Source of the DNA: Gemmatimonadota bacterium | GTDB taxonomy: Bacteria; Gemmatimonadota; Gemmatimonadetes; Gemmatimonadales; GWC2-71-9 | Direction: 5' to 3' | Length of the DNA stretch: 15,534 nt | Assembly (NCBI GenBank): GCA_003221825.1 | Contig: QHUE01000006.1 | Location: 1 to 15,534 of the forward strand | In this document: in pieces, positions 1-8,017 of the stretch | How positions within the stretch are numbered: the first letter of the stretch is position 1 | Layout of the letters: each line of letters starts with the position of its first letter | Translations under genes and position numbers: made by a program | The notes under the pieces: generated by a model | The model's database searches: none | Seen by the model: only the letters and a program-made list of their open reading frames with translations | What the model was told of the DNA's origin: nothing

Positions 1-521
1 TACCCGAGCGTCGAGAAGGCCCCCGACGGGCGCAGGAAGACGTCGAATCCCTGTGTCTCGAGCCGCTGAGCTTCACTGCGCGCCCGGGTGGCCTTGAAGA
101 ACCCCTTGTACGGAACGATCCCCACGATGGGGTAGCGCCAGGTGACCTCGCGCAGCTTGTCGCGCCGGCTCGCCGACAGCACCAGCAGCAGCGTATCCCG
201 ACCCACGTCGACATACGTCGTGTAGGTCTTCCCCACGGCCAACCCGAGGGAGTCGGTCGCGTAGGCGCGAGCGGCCAGCACCAGCGCCAGCCGCTGGCGC
301 AGCGCCGCAGGCGTGGCAGTGTCGGCGATCAGTTTGTCCATCGCACGCCGCCTGAGCAGCAGCCGCCCCTCTTCGATGCCGGCCCGGGCGATGTACCGCG
401 CGTCTGCGCTGATGACGAGCATCAGGGCGACCGCCGCGGCCGCCGCGGCCACGCCGATGAGCGCGATGCGCTTCAGCAGGCGGCCCCAGCGCGGCCGCGC
501 GCGCTCGGTCAGGGCGTCCAT
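1..521 (-). CDS. Putative aminopeptidase (PF10023-like), 3' part outside window
   Basis: The gene opens with ATG at 521 and stays open to the left edge, giving 173 codons and no stop. The product has an N-terminal hydrophobic segment (about residues 18-33, rich in Ala/Val/Leu), so it is membrane-anchored or exported. This is followed by a helical stretch with [12 protein letters not shown], then [25 protein letters not shown], and finally [15 protein letters not shown] at the edge. These blocks match what I remember of the bacterial 'putative aminopeptidase' family PF10023 (proline-rich YxGYF-type core followed by a zinc-binding HExxH). The expected HExxH lies beyond the window, so catalysis cannot be confirmed. 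Its start overlaps the end of the PorV-like gene by 13 bases (509-521), implying translational coupling. It is the last visible gene of the minus-strand unit. The family call is from memory of conserved blocks. Confidence 0.75.
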   Translation of the reverse strand, partial: MDALTERARPRWGRLLKRIALIGVAAAAAAVALMLVISADARYIARAGIEEGRLLLRRRAMDKLIADTATPAALRQRLALVLAARAYATDSLGLAVGKTYTTYVDVGRDTLLLVLSASRRDKLREVTWRYPIVGIVPYKGFFKATRARSEAQRLETQGFDVFLRPSGAFSTLG

Positions 522-1459
522 CGCAGCCCCACGCGATGTGTCGCGCCACCCACCGCGTCATACGCCTGAAACGCGTAGTCCATCGCCAACCGGCTCAGCA
601 CGATCCCCCCGCCGAACGTCACGCGCGATGCGTCGGTGATCGCGGGCCGGGTGGCATAACCCAGGCGCGCCACCAGCCCGACCCCTCCTGTCACGACGCC
701 ACCCTCGACGCCCTGGACGAGCACGGCACGGTGGTCGCGCGTCCACTGGCCCTCGAGGGTCGTGAGGAGCCGAAAGGTGCCCTGCGGGTCCGTATAGTTG
801 AGCGTCAGCCCGGCGCGGGTGCGCCGCGGCAGCAGCGCGCCGTTGCCGAGATCGCCGCCCAGGTTCTGTACGCTCACGCCGAACGCCATGATGTCGAAGA
901 CCGCGACGGCCAGGCCGACGTCACCCGCCCACGCGTCGCTGACCTGCGAGCCGATCTGCTGGCGATTGTATTTCGCCGTGACGCCGAGCGCCGCGAAGCC
1001 GCGGCGGTAGACGAGCGACGTCGTGGCGAGGGCCTCGTACGGATGGAATGAGGCACCAGTCGGCATGCCGCGCCGGCCTCCGGTCGCCGGGTCGGGAACG
1101 ATCTCCGGCTCCGACCCGTAGTCGAGCGCTTGCGCCCCGAATCCCCACGTGAAGCGGCTGACTCGCAGGGCGATTGCCGCCGTCGAGATCGCGCTGCCGG
1201 CCAGGTAGGGCTCATAGGAGCCTTCGACACTCAGATGACGAATCGTGGCGATACCGGCGGGGTTCGCGAACATCGCGCCCGCGTCGCCGACGAGCGCCGC
1301 GCCGGCGCCGCCGAGTGCGGCCGAGCGCGTGGATCCGGGGAGCGCGGTGAGAACTGAACCTTCCGTCTGGGCGGTTAAGCGGTTTGGCGGTTCGAAAACC
1401 AGAACCACGACCGCGACGCCAACCGCCCAACCGCCGAACCGCCCACCCGTCGCTCTCAC
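509..1459 (-). CDS. PorV/PorQ-like outer-membrane beta-barrel protein
   Basis: A 316-residue protein with a signal peptide and a beta-barrel pattern of alternating hydrophobic residues. After the predicted cleavage (TAQ near residue 31), the N-terminus has [32 protein letters not shown]. That 'R-A-LGGAGxAxxGDAxAxxxNPAGxA' block is the hallmark of PorV/PorQ and UPF0164 proteins. Later blocks include [31 protein letters not shown] and a C-terminal strand HRVGLRWTP. In Bacteroidota, PorV shuttles type IX secretion substrates at the outer membrane; outside that phylum the family's role is not settled and I do not infer type IX secretion here. The start is GTG at 1459, sharing GTGA with the stop of the upstream peptidase gene (4-base overlap). 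No Shine-Dalgarno is needed if translation is coupled. The first 31 codons lie on an inverted repeat (see 1368-1445). Confidence 0.8.
   Translation of the reverse strand: MRATGGRFGGWAVGVAVVVLVFEPPNRLTAQTEGSVLTALPGSTRSAALGGAGAALVGDAGAMFANPAGIATIRHLSVEGSYEPYLAGSAISTAAIALRVSRFTWGFGAQALDYGSEPEIVPDPATGGRRGMPTGASFHPYEALATTSLVYRRGFAALGVTAKYNRQQIGSQVSDAWAGDVGLAVAVFDIMAFGVSVQNLGGDLGNGALLPRRTRAGLTLNYTDPQGTFRLLTTLEGQWTRDHRAVLVQGVEGGVVTGGVGLVARLGYATRPAITDASRVTFGGGIVLSRLAMDYAFQAYDAVGGATHRVGLRWTP
1368..1445. repeat. Period-8 inverted repeat inside the PorV-like signal peptide
   Basis: Left arm 1368-1392 has three GCGGTT units at exactly 8-base spacing (1371, 1379, 1387). Right arm 1421-1445 has three AACCGC units at the same spacing (1421, 1429, 1437). 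The arms pair at 22 of 25 positions, with a 28-base loop (1393-1420). The mismatches fall in the 2-base spacers. On the coding strand the arms encode residues 5-13 and 23-31 and the loop encodes the hydrophobic core, residues 14-22. It resembles a small palindromic repeat of the REP/MITE kind, but no transposase or target duplication is visible. Confidence 0.8.
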
Positions 1460-3162
1460 TGCAGCCGCATCACATTGAGCCGCGGCAGGAACGCCGGGGT
1501 GATCTTCGAGCCATTCGAGGCGGTGAAGCTGATGGCGAAACCGGGATCACCTGCCGGCTGCGTGGCGAGAAAATAAATCCCCGAGCCCGCGCGCAGCGTG
1601 CCCGTGAAAACTGCGTCGCGCCCCGCGGCGGAGTCCGGCACGAGTGGGTAGGGCTTGCGGAACACGTTCGCATTGTGCAGCGCGGCATACACGGAGTGCA
1701 GGTTCCAGGAATCGTATTGGAGCTCCGGCGGAGCCCCACCCCTGTCAGTGATATAGTTCGCCAGCGCCCAGCGGCCCACGACCGTCGCGAACGGAGCGCC
1801 GGTGACCGTCGTGATGTTCTGCGCACCCGTCTGCGACGTGCCCACCAGGGACCGCGTCAGGGTGTCCCAGCTGGCCATCGTGCTTCCAACCGAGTACTTG
1901 TCGACCACGTAGCGCACGAACAGCCACGCCGCCCCACGCTCAGCGAGTGTCCCGATGCCCGCCGTCGGCAGTAGGAAATGCGTGCTCGTCGAGTCGAGAT
2001 AGTCGTATGCGTCGAGGAGATCGCCGGCATAGAACCGGCACTCGATCGAGCCAGTCAGGCACATTGTGACTTGCGCGTCCGGGGTAACGGCATAGCTCCT
2101 GCCGCCCAGCTCCTCCGCGTAGTGGGAGAACCCCTCGTTCAGCCACAGCACTTCGCCTGTGCCGCCGCGCACGAGCACGTGCTGATTGAAGCTGATCATG
2201 TGCTGGAATTCGTGAATGAACGTCACGGGCACGAATTTCTCCACGTCAGCCGTGGAGTGGGAACAACTCAGCTTACCGGTCGGATCGGCCACGATCGAAT
2301 AGAAGACCTCGCCTTTGTTGGAGCGCGGATCGGTGCGGAATGCGGGATCGAGGTCGGCGCCGAAAAAGAACCCCGCGATAAAGGCTCCGCCTGCGGCGTT
2401 GCATGCCGAGGCGGTGACCAGCTTGTTCACCGTGTTCGTCATCAACACCAGCACGACGGTGTTCGAATCGATGTCCGACTCACGTCCGAAGGCCGCCGTG
2501 TCGATCGCATAGAGCCGCTGATCGAACAGCCTGGCGATACTGTCGAGTGCCGTCGAATCGAGGCCACCGGCCGGCGCCAGCGTGTCGACGAAAATGACGA
2601 CTTTGGCCGAAACGGCGCGCACTCGCGCCACCACGCGGTCGAACTGCGAGCAGTCGGTCTTGGCGCACACCTCAAAGACCCGTTGCGTGTTCATCCCGGG
2701 CGGGCTTCCGGTCGCCGCCATCTTGGGCCTGGCACCCGTGGCTGATTCGGGAGCAAAGCCCCACGAGCGTCGCTCATCACCCAGACGGAGGTAGGTGTGA
2801 AAACGCTCCGCGTCATTAAGCTCAGCCGATTGATCTGGAGCGGGCGCCGAGGGCGCCGGCAGGATCGTATCGCCTCCCAACCGGAATCCCGCTACTTGAC
2901 CGGGCACACCGGAGGCGAGCTGCGGAACGAGGAGATACTCGGCTGGAAGCGTGGTTGTCGCGGGAAACACCACGCATCCCGAATCGGCACCGGGGTCGAT
3001 CGCCACGTACTGGTTGACGGCGAGCGTAACCGCGGCGTCTGCGGCCGTACAGGGACGGAAGTGCGGCGCGGTGCTGCTGCTACACGCGGTTCCCGCCAGC
3101 AACGACAGAATCCCGAGTGTTCCCCACCGCGTTCTCAGCAGTACCAGGCATTTCCCGAGCAT
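1456..3162 (-). CDS. Secreted HExxH metallopeptidase, lipoprotein, M30 (hyicolysin)-like
   Basis: A 568-residue exported protein. A hydrophobic stretch (residues 14-24) is followed by GTAC, with C27 as the likely lipidated residue. The box is not canonical because Gly sits at -3, so lipidation is probable rather than certain. A Ser/Ala/Pro-rich region comes next, then the catalytic module: H317-E-F-Q-H321 followed by WLNEGFSHYAEELGG, where E343 is the expected third zinc ligand. HEFQHMI plus a downstream NEG is the pattern I associate with M30 hyicolysin-like gluzincins. The C-terminal 100 residues look beta-rich and end in [10 protein letters not shown] see no type IX sorting domain. ATG at 3162 is preferred over the in-frame GTG at 3183 because AGGGGAGG lies just upstream. 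It overlaps the antiporter by 83 bases and the PorV-like gene by 4, so it probably belongs to the same transcript. Confidence 0.75.
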   Translation of the reverse strand: MLGKCLVLLRTRWGTLGILSLLAGTACSSSTAPHFRPCTAADAAVTLAVNQYVAIDPGADSGCVVFPATTTLPAEYLLVPQLASGVPGQVAGFRLGGDTILPAPSAPAPDQSAELNDAERFHTYLRLGDERRSWGFAPESATGARPKMAATGSPPGMNTQRVFEVCAKTDCSQFDRVVARVRAVSAKVVIFVDTLAPAGGLDSTALDSIARLFDQRLYAIDTAAFGRESDIDSNTVVLVLMTNTVNKLVTASACNAAGGAFIAGFFFGADLDPAFRTDPRSNKGEVFYSIVADPTGKLSCSHSTADVEKFVPVTFIHEFQHMISFNQHVLVRGGTGEVLWLNEGFSHYAEELGGRSYAVTPDAQVTMCLTGSIECRFYAGDLLDAYDYLDSTSTHFLLPTAGIGTLAERGAAWLFVRYVVDKYSVGSTMASWDTLTRSLVGTSQTGAQNITTVTGAPFATVVGRWALANYITDRGGAPPELQYDSWNLHSVYAALHNANVFRKPYPLVPDSAAGRDAVFTGTLRAGSGIYFLATQPAGDPGFAISFTASNGSKITPAFLPRLNVMRLQ

Positions 3163-4501
3163 GCGCCTCCCCTGTAACCGCACCGGTGCGCCGGAGCACC
3201 CATTGAAGACAGATCGGCCCGGCCAGCTCGTGCACGCCGATCATTGCCACGAGCAGCGCTTCCAGCGAGACATTCCACTCCGGGAACGCCTGCCGCAACA
3301 CGGCGGCGAATGTGATGGCCAATCCGCCCTGCGACACCAAGCCCAGCCAGCCATAGTTGACCCAGTCAGCCGGGACAGCCGGGTGACGGCCGGCTCCCCC
3401 CCCACCCGCCCAGCGTAGCCCACCCCACAAACCGGTGATCCGCAGTCCCACGAGGAGCAGCGCCCACGGCCAGATGTCCCCGAGCGCGTCGAGCTGCAAG
3501 TTGCTGCCGGCGACGGAAAAAAATACGACATAGACCGGCATCGCGCATCGCTGGAGCGCGGCTCGTACACGCTCGCTGTGCTCGGGTGCGGCGTTCCGGA
3601 GTGTGCACCCCGCCGCAAGACCGATCAGCACGGCGTCGAGGCCGGTCAGCCGCACCAGCTGCGAGACGATGAAGGAGAGGATCACCAGCACCCACACCAC
3701 GCGATCTTGGATGACGCGCAGATACTGGGCCGCTGCGAGCGCCAAGAGGGTCCCGGCCACGATCGAGCCCGCGAGAATCAGCAGCGCATGGGCGGCGGCG
3801 CCGGGGGTCACGGTCCCGCGGCTCCCGATTGGGAGCGCGATCGCGAGCACGACGACCAGTAACACACCAGCGGCGAGGGCTTGCAGGACGCTCACATCCA
3901 ACGTCGTGCGGGAGAGTCCCGCCCTGCCCCCCCCGCCCCCCCCGCCCAGCTCGCCCCGCATGGCGCCCACGTCGCTGATGACGGCCCAGGTGAGCGTCGG
4001 GGAGCTCACAGCCGCCATCGAGCCGAGTGCGAGCGCCACCACGAGCGCATCGCGGAACGGCTGGTGCGCCGTCAGCGGAAACCAGGGACTGACGCTGAGC
4101 ACGACGAGCGCGACGGCGGCGAACGGAACGGCCATTGCGCCGGCCACGATACGCAGGACCGTCGTCCGTCGCTCGCTCCGCAGCGGGTCGAGCGACAGCT
4201 CGTTGCCCACGGCGAACGCGATCAGCGTCAACGCACCGCTCGAGATCGCGGCAAGGGCCTCGAGCTCCGGGCCTCGCACCAACCGGAGCCATGCGGGGCC
4301 AAGGGCGAAACCGGCGACGAGATAGCCGACAATGCGCGGGAGGCGGTAGCGCTGAGCGATCGTGCCCGCGAGATACGCGGCGAGCGTCAGGCAGCCGAGC
4401 GCGAGCGTCGCGTGCGCCTCGAGCGGCCCGCCGGCCCCACGGGCGACGCGCTGCAAGAGCGCCATGACGACAAACGTGACGACCAGCATCAGCCATTGCA
4501 T
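3080..4501 (-). CDS. CPA2-type cation/proton antiporter-like membrane protein, atypical ion site
   Basis: A 473-residue integral membrane protein with about 12 hydrophobic segments. The CPA2 signature YRLPRIVGYLVAGFALGP is present, as are SSPTLTWAVISDVGA (discontinuous TM4-like region) and GWLGLVSQGGLAI near the C-terminus, typical of KefB/NapA-like exchangers. There is no C-terminal TrkA-N domain. The acidic pair normally found in TM5 (Asp-Asp or Asn-Asp) aligns to Q207-A208 in LDVSVLQALAAG, so the usual cation/proton binding carboxylates look absent. Seven glycines (186-192) sit just before this helix. I start it at ATG 4501 (MQWLML), where hydrophobic sequence begins; the open frame extends further upstream but runs antisense through dnaE. 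It is first in the minus-strand unit and overlaps the peptidase gene by 83 bases. Transport function is uncertain. Confidence 0.75.
   Translation of the reverse strand: MQWLMLVVTFVVMALLQRVARGAGGPLEAHATLALGCLTLAAYLAGTIAQRYRLPRIVGYLVAGFALGPAWLRLVRGPELEALAAISSGALTLIAFAVGNELSLDPLRSERRTTVLRIVAGAMAVPFAAVALVVLSVSPWFPLTAHQPFRDALVVALALGSMAAVSSPTLTWAVISDVGAMRGELGGGGGGGRAGLSRTTLDVSVLQALAAGVLLVVVLAIALPIGSRGTVTPGAAAHALLILAGSIVAGTLLALAAAQYLRVIQDRVVWVLVILSFIVSQLVRLTGLDAVLIGLAAGCTLRNAAPEHSERVRAALQRCAMPVYVVFFSVAGSNLQLDALGDIWPWALLLVGLRITGLWGGLRWAGGGGAGRHPAVPADWVNYGWLGLVSQGGLAITFAAVLRQAFPEWNVSLEALLVAMIGVHELAGPICLQWVLRRTGAVTGEAHAREMPGTAENAVGNTRDSVVAGGNRV
3166..3173 (-). promoter_or_regulatory. Shine-Dalgarno deciding the peptidase start
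   Basis: AGGGGAGG on the minus strand, 3 bases before ATG 3162, lies inside the end of the antiporter gene. The alternative GTG at 3183 has no comparable purine run. The spacing is tight, but the match is the strongest in this unit and suggests independent initiation despite the overlap. Confidence 0.6.
3396..3403. repeat. C8 homopolymer (G8 in antiporter coding strand)
   Basis: Eight consecutive C on the plus strand encode part of a Gly-Gly-Gly-Gly stretch in a loop before the last helices of the antiporter-like protein. Such tracts are prone to polymerase slippage and assembly error. Confidence 0.7.
3918..3947 (-). repeat. G-rich tract with two G8 runs; poly-glycine codons, G-quadruplex potential
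   Basis: The plus strand carries C-runs of 3, 3, 8, 8 and 3 separated by 1-2 bases. The minus strand, which is the sense strand of the antiporter gene, therefore has G3-C-G8-C-G8-CA-G3-C-G3. This fits the G-quadruplex pattern with very short loops, and it could form in the mRNA as well. It encodes seven glycines (186-192). A one-base change in either G8 run would shift the frame. Confidence 0.75.
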
Positions 4502-4537
4502 GACCGCGCAAAATACGGCAGATTCCGCAGGGTAACC
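4502..4537. promoter_or_regulatory. 36-base divergent start region (antiporter / dnaE)
   Basis: Only 36 bases separate the two start codons. For the minus-strand gene, TATTTT (4515-4510) lies 8 bases before its ATG, with a poor -35 (TGGTTA) 17 bases upstream and no Shine-Dalgarno. For dnaE, AGGG at 4529-4532 sits 5 bases before ATG 4538 as a weak ribosome-binding site. No convincing -10/-35 for dnaE lies inside the gap, so its promoter may lie within the antiporter coding region. Promoter calls here are weak. Confidence 0.35.
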
Positions 4538-7500
4538 ATGCCGTTCGTTCATCTCCACACGCATAGCGAGTACTCTCTCCTCGACGGCGCGAACCGGATC
4601 CCCGATCTGCTCGATCGGGTCCAGGCGCTCGGCATGGATTCGCTCGCGATCACCGACCACGGCAACCTGCACGGCGCCTGGTCGTTCTACGCCGAGGCGA
4701 AGGCGCGAAAAGTCCGTCCGATTCTGGGCTTTGAGGCCTACCTCGCCTTCGGCAGCCGCCACGCCCGCGAGAAACCCGCCGCCGATGCCCCGCTCGGCGC
4801 GCCGTACTCGCACCTCGTGCTGCTCGCGAAAAACCGGATCGGCTATCAGAACCTGATCAAGCTCTCATCCATCGGGTTCCTCGAGGGCTATTACCGCCGG
4901 CCGCGCATCGACAAGGAGGTGCTGGCGCAGCACCACGATGGGCTGATCGGCCTGGCCGCCTGCCTGTCCGGTGAGATCGCGCTCTACCTGCGCCAGGGGA
5001 ATTACGCGGCCGCGAAGGCGAGCGCCGAGTGGTTCGCGCGCACTTTCGGGCCGAACGGCTTCTGGCTGGAGGTGCAGAATCACGGCATCGCCGAAGAGCA
5101 GCTCGTTACCGAGGGGATGTTTCGCATTGGTGCCGAGCTCGGGCTTCCCGTGGCCGCCACCAACGACGCACACTACCTAATGAAGGATGATGCCGAGGCC
5201 CACGACGTCCTGTTGGCGATCGGGACGGGGAAAGACCTCGACGATCCCAAGCGCTTTCGCTTTTTCGGACAGGAGAGCTACGTCAAGTCCGAGAGCGAGA
5301 TGCGCAGCCTGTTCGGCAACCGGACCGACGTCCTGACAGAAACGGCCCGCGTCGCCGAGCTGTGCGAATTCGATTTCGAGAAGCGGTACTTCCTGCCGCA
5401 GTATCCGCGCCCCGCGGAGTTCGCGTCGGACCAGGACCTGCTGGTGCACCTCGCGCGCCAGGGCGCCATCGAGCGCTATGGCAATCCGCTGTCGGATGAG
5501 GTCGAGAGACGGCTGGACTACGAGCTCGACGTCATCACGCGCACCGGATACGCCGGCTATTTCCTCATCGTCTACGACCTCGTCAAGGCAGCCCGCGACC
5601 GCGGCATTCCCGTCGGCCCGGGGCGTGGCTCAGCCGCCGGGTCGCTGATCGCCTACGCCCTGCGCATCACCAGCGTCGATCCTCTCAGGTTCGATTTGCT
5701 GTTCGAGCGCTTCTTGAATCCCGAGCGCATCTCGATGCCGGATATCGATCTCGACTTCTGTTTCGAGCGTCGCGGCGAGATCCTGGAGTATGCGCGTGAG
5801 CGCTACGGCCGCGAGTCGGTCGGCCAGATCATCACGTTCGGAACGCTGAAAGCGCGGGCCGCCTTCCGCGACGTGGCGCGCACGCTGCGGGTCGAGATGG
5901 GCGATGTCGAACGGCTGACCAAGCTGATTCCGTCGGGTCCGGCGTTCAGCGTAACGCTGGCGGAGGCGGGCGAGAAGGTGCCCGAGGTGAAGGCGGCCGC
6001 GGCGCAGGATGAGCGAATCAGGAAGGTGCTGGATCTAGGAGCCAGGATCGAGGGACTCGCGCGACATGCCTCGGTGCACGCGGCCGGCGTCGTGATCGCG
6101 CCCGGACCGCTCACCGACTACGTGCCGGTGTGCACGGCGCCGGACTCGAAGACCGACGCCGACGCCATCATCACGCAGTACGACATGGTCGGTCTCGAGC
6201 ATGTCGGCATGCTCAAGATCGATCTGCTCGGCCTAAAGACGCTGACCGTGCTGCATGACGCCGCGAAGATGGTGGCCGAGCGTCACGGCGTGACGATCGA
6301 TCTCGAACGGCCTGACCTGGACGACCCGAAGGTCTACGAGCTACTGCGCGCCGGCCGCACGGCGGGCATCTTCCAGTTTGAATCGCCGCTGGCGACGGAT
6401 TGCCTGCGCAACATGAAGTGCGATCGCTTCGACGACCTCGTGGCGACGAACGCCCTGCTGCGCCCCGGGCCGCTCGACACCGGGATGTACCTCGTCTTCA
6501 TCAACCGCAAGCTCGGCCGCGAGAAGGTCCGCTACCCGCATCCGGCGCTCGAGGAGATTCTCGCGCCGACGTACGGCGTGATCGTCTATCAGGAACAGGT
6601 CATGCGCATCGCGAGCGCGCTGGCCGGCTACTCGCTGGCCGAAGCCGACGTGCTGCGCAAGGCGGTCGGCAAGAAGATCAAGGAGCTGATCCAGGAGGAG
6701 CTGGGCAACTTCGTGAAGCGCGCCATCGCGCGCGGCCACGACAAGAAGACGGTCGAGGAGATCGCCGCGCAGATCGAGACGTTCGGCCGCTACGGCTTCA
6801 ACAAGTCGCACTCCGTCGCCTACTCGATCCTCTCGTACCAGACGGCCTGGTTCAAGGTCTACTATCCGGCCGAATTCATGGCGGCGCTGCTGTCGTCGGA
6901 AATCGGCAACACCGATCGCGTCGTGCAGTACATCAACGAAGCGCGTGAGCTCGCCCTTCAGGTCCTCGCGCCCGACGTGAACGAGTCGGGTTATAAGTTC
7001 ACAGTCGTCGGTGATCAGCGGATACGATTTGGATTGGGCGCGGTACGGAATGTCGGCGAAGGGGCGATCGCCTCTATCATCGCGGGGCGCCAAGCGGCGC
7101 CGTATCACTCGCTCGTCGAGCTGTGCGACCGCATCGACCTGCGGCTGTGCAACAAGCGCGTGATCGAGTCGCTGATCGACGCCGGCGCCTGCGACTCCCT
7201 GGGAGGCGAGCGGTCCCAGCTGGTCGCCGCGCTGGATCATGCGTTCAGCGAGGCGCAGGTGCGCCAGCAGGAGCGCTTCTCCGGCCAGCATGGGCTCTTT
7301 GGGGAAGATTCCCCCGCCCCCCGTCCCCCCTCCCCCCTCCCCGACGTCCCGCCCTGGACCGAGCACGAGCGTCTGACACGAGAAAAGGCGGTGCTTGGCT
7401 TCTTCATTTCCGGTCACCCCCTCGCCAAGTACGCTGCCGAAGTGGAGCTTTTTGGGACGCGGACGACCGCGACGCTGGGGATGTGGAGCCCGCAGAAGGT

Positions 7501-8017
7501 CACGGTGGCCGCGGTGGTCACGGTGGTGAAGCGGCAAGTCTCCAAGAAGACGGGGGCCGAGTACGCGCGCCTCACGCTCGAGGATTTTCATGGTGCGGCG
7601 GAGGCGCTGGTGTTCCCGGAGGCGTGGGCCAAGCTGAACGGTGTGATCCGCGCCGATGGCGCCTACCTGCTGACCGGAGGGTACAGCGCGCGCGATCGCG
7701 GTGAGGAGCAGGCGCCGTTCATTGTCGAGAGCGCACGGCTGCTGGATGAGCTGAAACCCAGCGGCGCGATCGGGATCGCGCTGCGCTGGTCGGCCGGCAA
7801 GGCACCTGAGCCGGAGGCCAGCCGTGCCATCGCGGCCTTGTGCGCGTCGCATCCGGGAACCCTGCCCGTCTTCATCGAGTGGAGCAGTGCGAATGGATCG
7901 GGAAACGAACCGGTGCGCCTGAAGAGCCGGGCATTCCGCGTAGACGCGGCCGACGACCTGCTGGCCGCGCTGCGCGACATCGTGGGGGTGGATAGCGTGC
8001 AGTTAGTCAAAGCCTGA
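4538..8017 (+). CDS. dnaE: DNA polymerase III subunit alpha
   Basis: The replicative polymerase catalytic subunit, 1159 residues against about 1160 in E. coli. The start at [17 protein letters not shown] is the family's usual beginning; the frame is open further upstream but that part is antisense to the antiporter. The N-terminal PHP domain (1 to about 270) keeps all nine metal ligands: H7, H9, D16, H41, E66, H92, C142, D210, H212. The polymerase core has PDIDLDF (401-407) with catalytic D402 and D404, and D562 in KIDLLGL as the third carboxylate. A helix-hairpin-helix ([10 protein letters not shown], about 828), the clamp-binding motif Q917-HGLF and an OB-fold (about 985-1055) follow. A proline-rich linker comes directly after the clamp motif. 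It heads the dnaE-accA-ricT-metG run, and its TGA overlaps the accA ATG by one base. Confidence 0.97.
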   Translation: MPFVHLHTHSEYSLLDGANRIPDLLDRVQALGMDSLAITDHGNLHGAWSFYAEAKARKVRPILGFEAYLAFGSRHAREKPAADAPLGAPYSHLVLLAKNRIGYQNLIKLSSIGFLEGYYRRPRIDKEVLAQHHDGLIGLAACLSGEIALYLRQGNYAAAKASAEWFARTFGPNGFWLEVQNHGIAEEQLVTEGMFRIGAELGLPVAATNDAHYLMKDDAEAHDVLLAIGTGKDLDDPKRFRFFGQESYVKSESEMRSLFGNRTDVLTETARVAELCEFDFEKRYFLPQYPRPAEFASDQDLLVHLARQGAIERYGNPLSDEVERRLDYELDVITRTGYAGYFLIVYDLVKAARDRGIPVGPGRGSAAGSLIAYALRITSVDPLRFDLLFERFLNPERISMPDIDLDFCFERRGEILEYARERYGRESVGQIITFGTLKARAAFRDVARTLRVEMGDVERLTKLIPSGPAFSVTLAEAGEKVPEVKAAAAQDERIRKVLDLGARIEGLARHASVHAAGVVIAPGPLTDYVPVCTAPDSKTDADAIITQYDMVGLEHVGMLKIDLLGLKTLTVLHDAAKMVAERHGVTIDLERPDLDDPKVYELLRAGRTAGIFQFESPLATDCLRNMKCDRFDDLVATNALLRPGPLDTGMYLVFINRKLGREKVRYPHPALEEILAPTYGVIVYQEQVMRIASALAGYSLAEADVLRKAVGKKIKELIQEELGNFVKRAIARGHDKKTVEEIAAQIETFGRYGFNKSHSVAYSILSYQTAWFKVYYPAEFMAALLSSEIGNTDRVVQYINEARELALQVLAPDVNESGYKFTVVGDQRIRFGLGAVRNVGEGAIASIIAGRQAAPYHSLVELCDRIDLRLCNKRVIESLIDAGACDSLGGERSQLVAALDHAFSEAQVRQQERFSGQHGLFGEDSPAPRPPSPLPDVPPWTEHERLTREKAVLGFFISGHPLAKYAAEVELFGTRTTATLGMWSPQKVTVAAVVTVVKRQVSKKTGAEYARLTLEDFHGAAEALVFPEAWAKLNGVIRADGAYLLTGGYSARDRGEEQAPFIVESARLLDELKPSGAIGIALRWSAGKAPEPEASRAIAALCASHPGTLPVFIEWSSANGSGNEPVRLKSRAFRVDAADDLLAALRDIVGVDSVQLVKA
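7311..7342 (-). repeat. C-rich tract in dnaE encoding a proline linker; template-strand G-quadruplex
   Basis: The plus strand has C-runs of 5, 6, 6, 6 and 4 with separators of 1-2 bases, so the minus (template) strand has five G-runs of at least four with loops of 1-2. This is a very strong G-quadruplex pattern. It encodes [13 protein letters not shown], residues 925-937. A short palindrome, GGGGAA-GA-TTCCCC (7301-7314), overlaps its left end. Confidence 0.75.

Noticed and set aside
424..460. CCGCGG-rich palindromic stretch in the aminopeptidase gene
   Set aside because: It encodes the Ala/Val-rich membrane segment; GCC/GCG alanine codons explain the symmetry.
73..561. A closed minus-strand frame of 162 codons at the left edge
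   Set aside because: Its Arg/Ala/Gly-rich translation has no motifs. The other minus-strand frame starting at 521 gives the aminopeptidase blocks and couples to the PorV-like gene.
1456..3162. Type IX secretion of the peptidase through the PorV-like protein
   Set aside because: No type IX C-terminal sorting domain is visible, and the peptidase carries a lipoprotein-type signal; PorV-family proteins occur outside type IX systems.
3881..4537. The dnaE reading frame stays open about 650 bases upstream of ATG 4538
   Set aside because: The upstream translation is arginine/alanine-rich, has no DnaE homology, and lies antisense to the antiporter; [13 protein letters not shown] is the normal DnaE start.
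6341..7852. A 503-codon open frame on the minus strand within dnaE
   Set aside because: Its composition (Arg/Asp/Leu/Gly-rich) is that of an antisense shadow in GC-rich DNA, and it crosses strongly conserved DnaE sequence.
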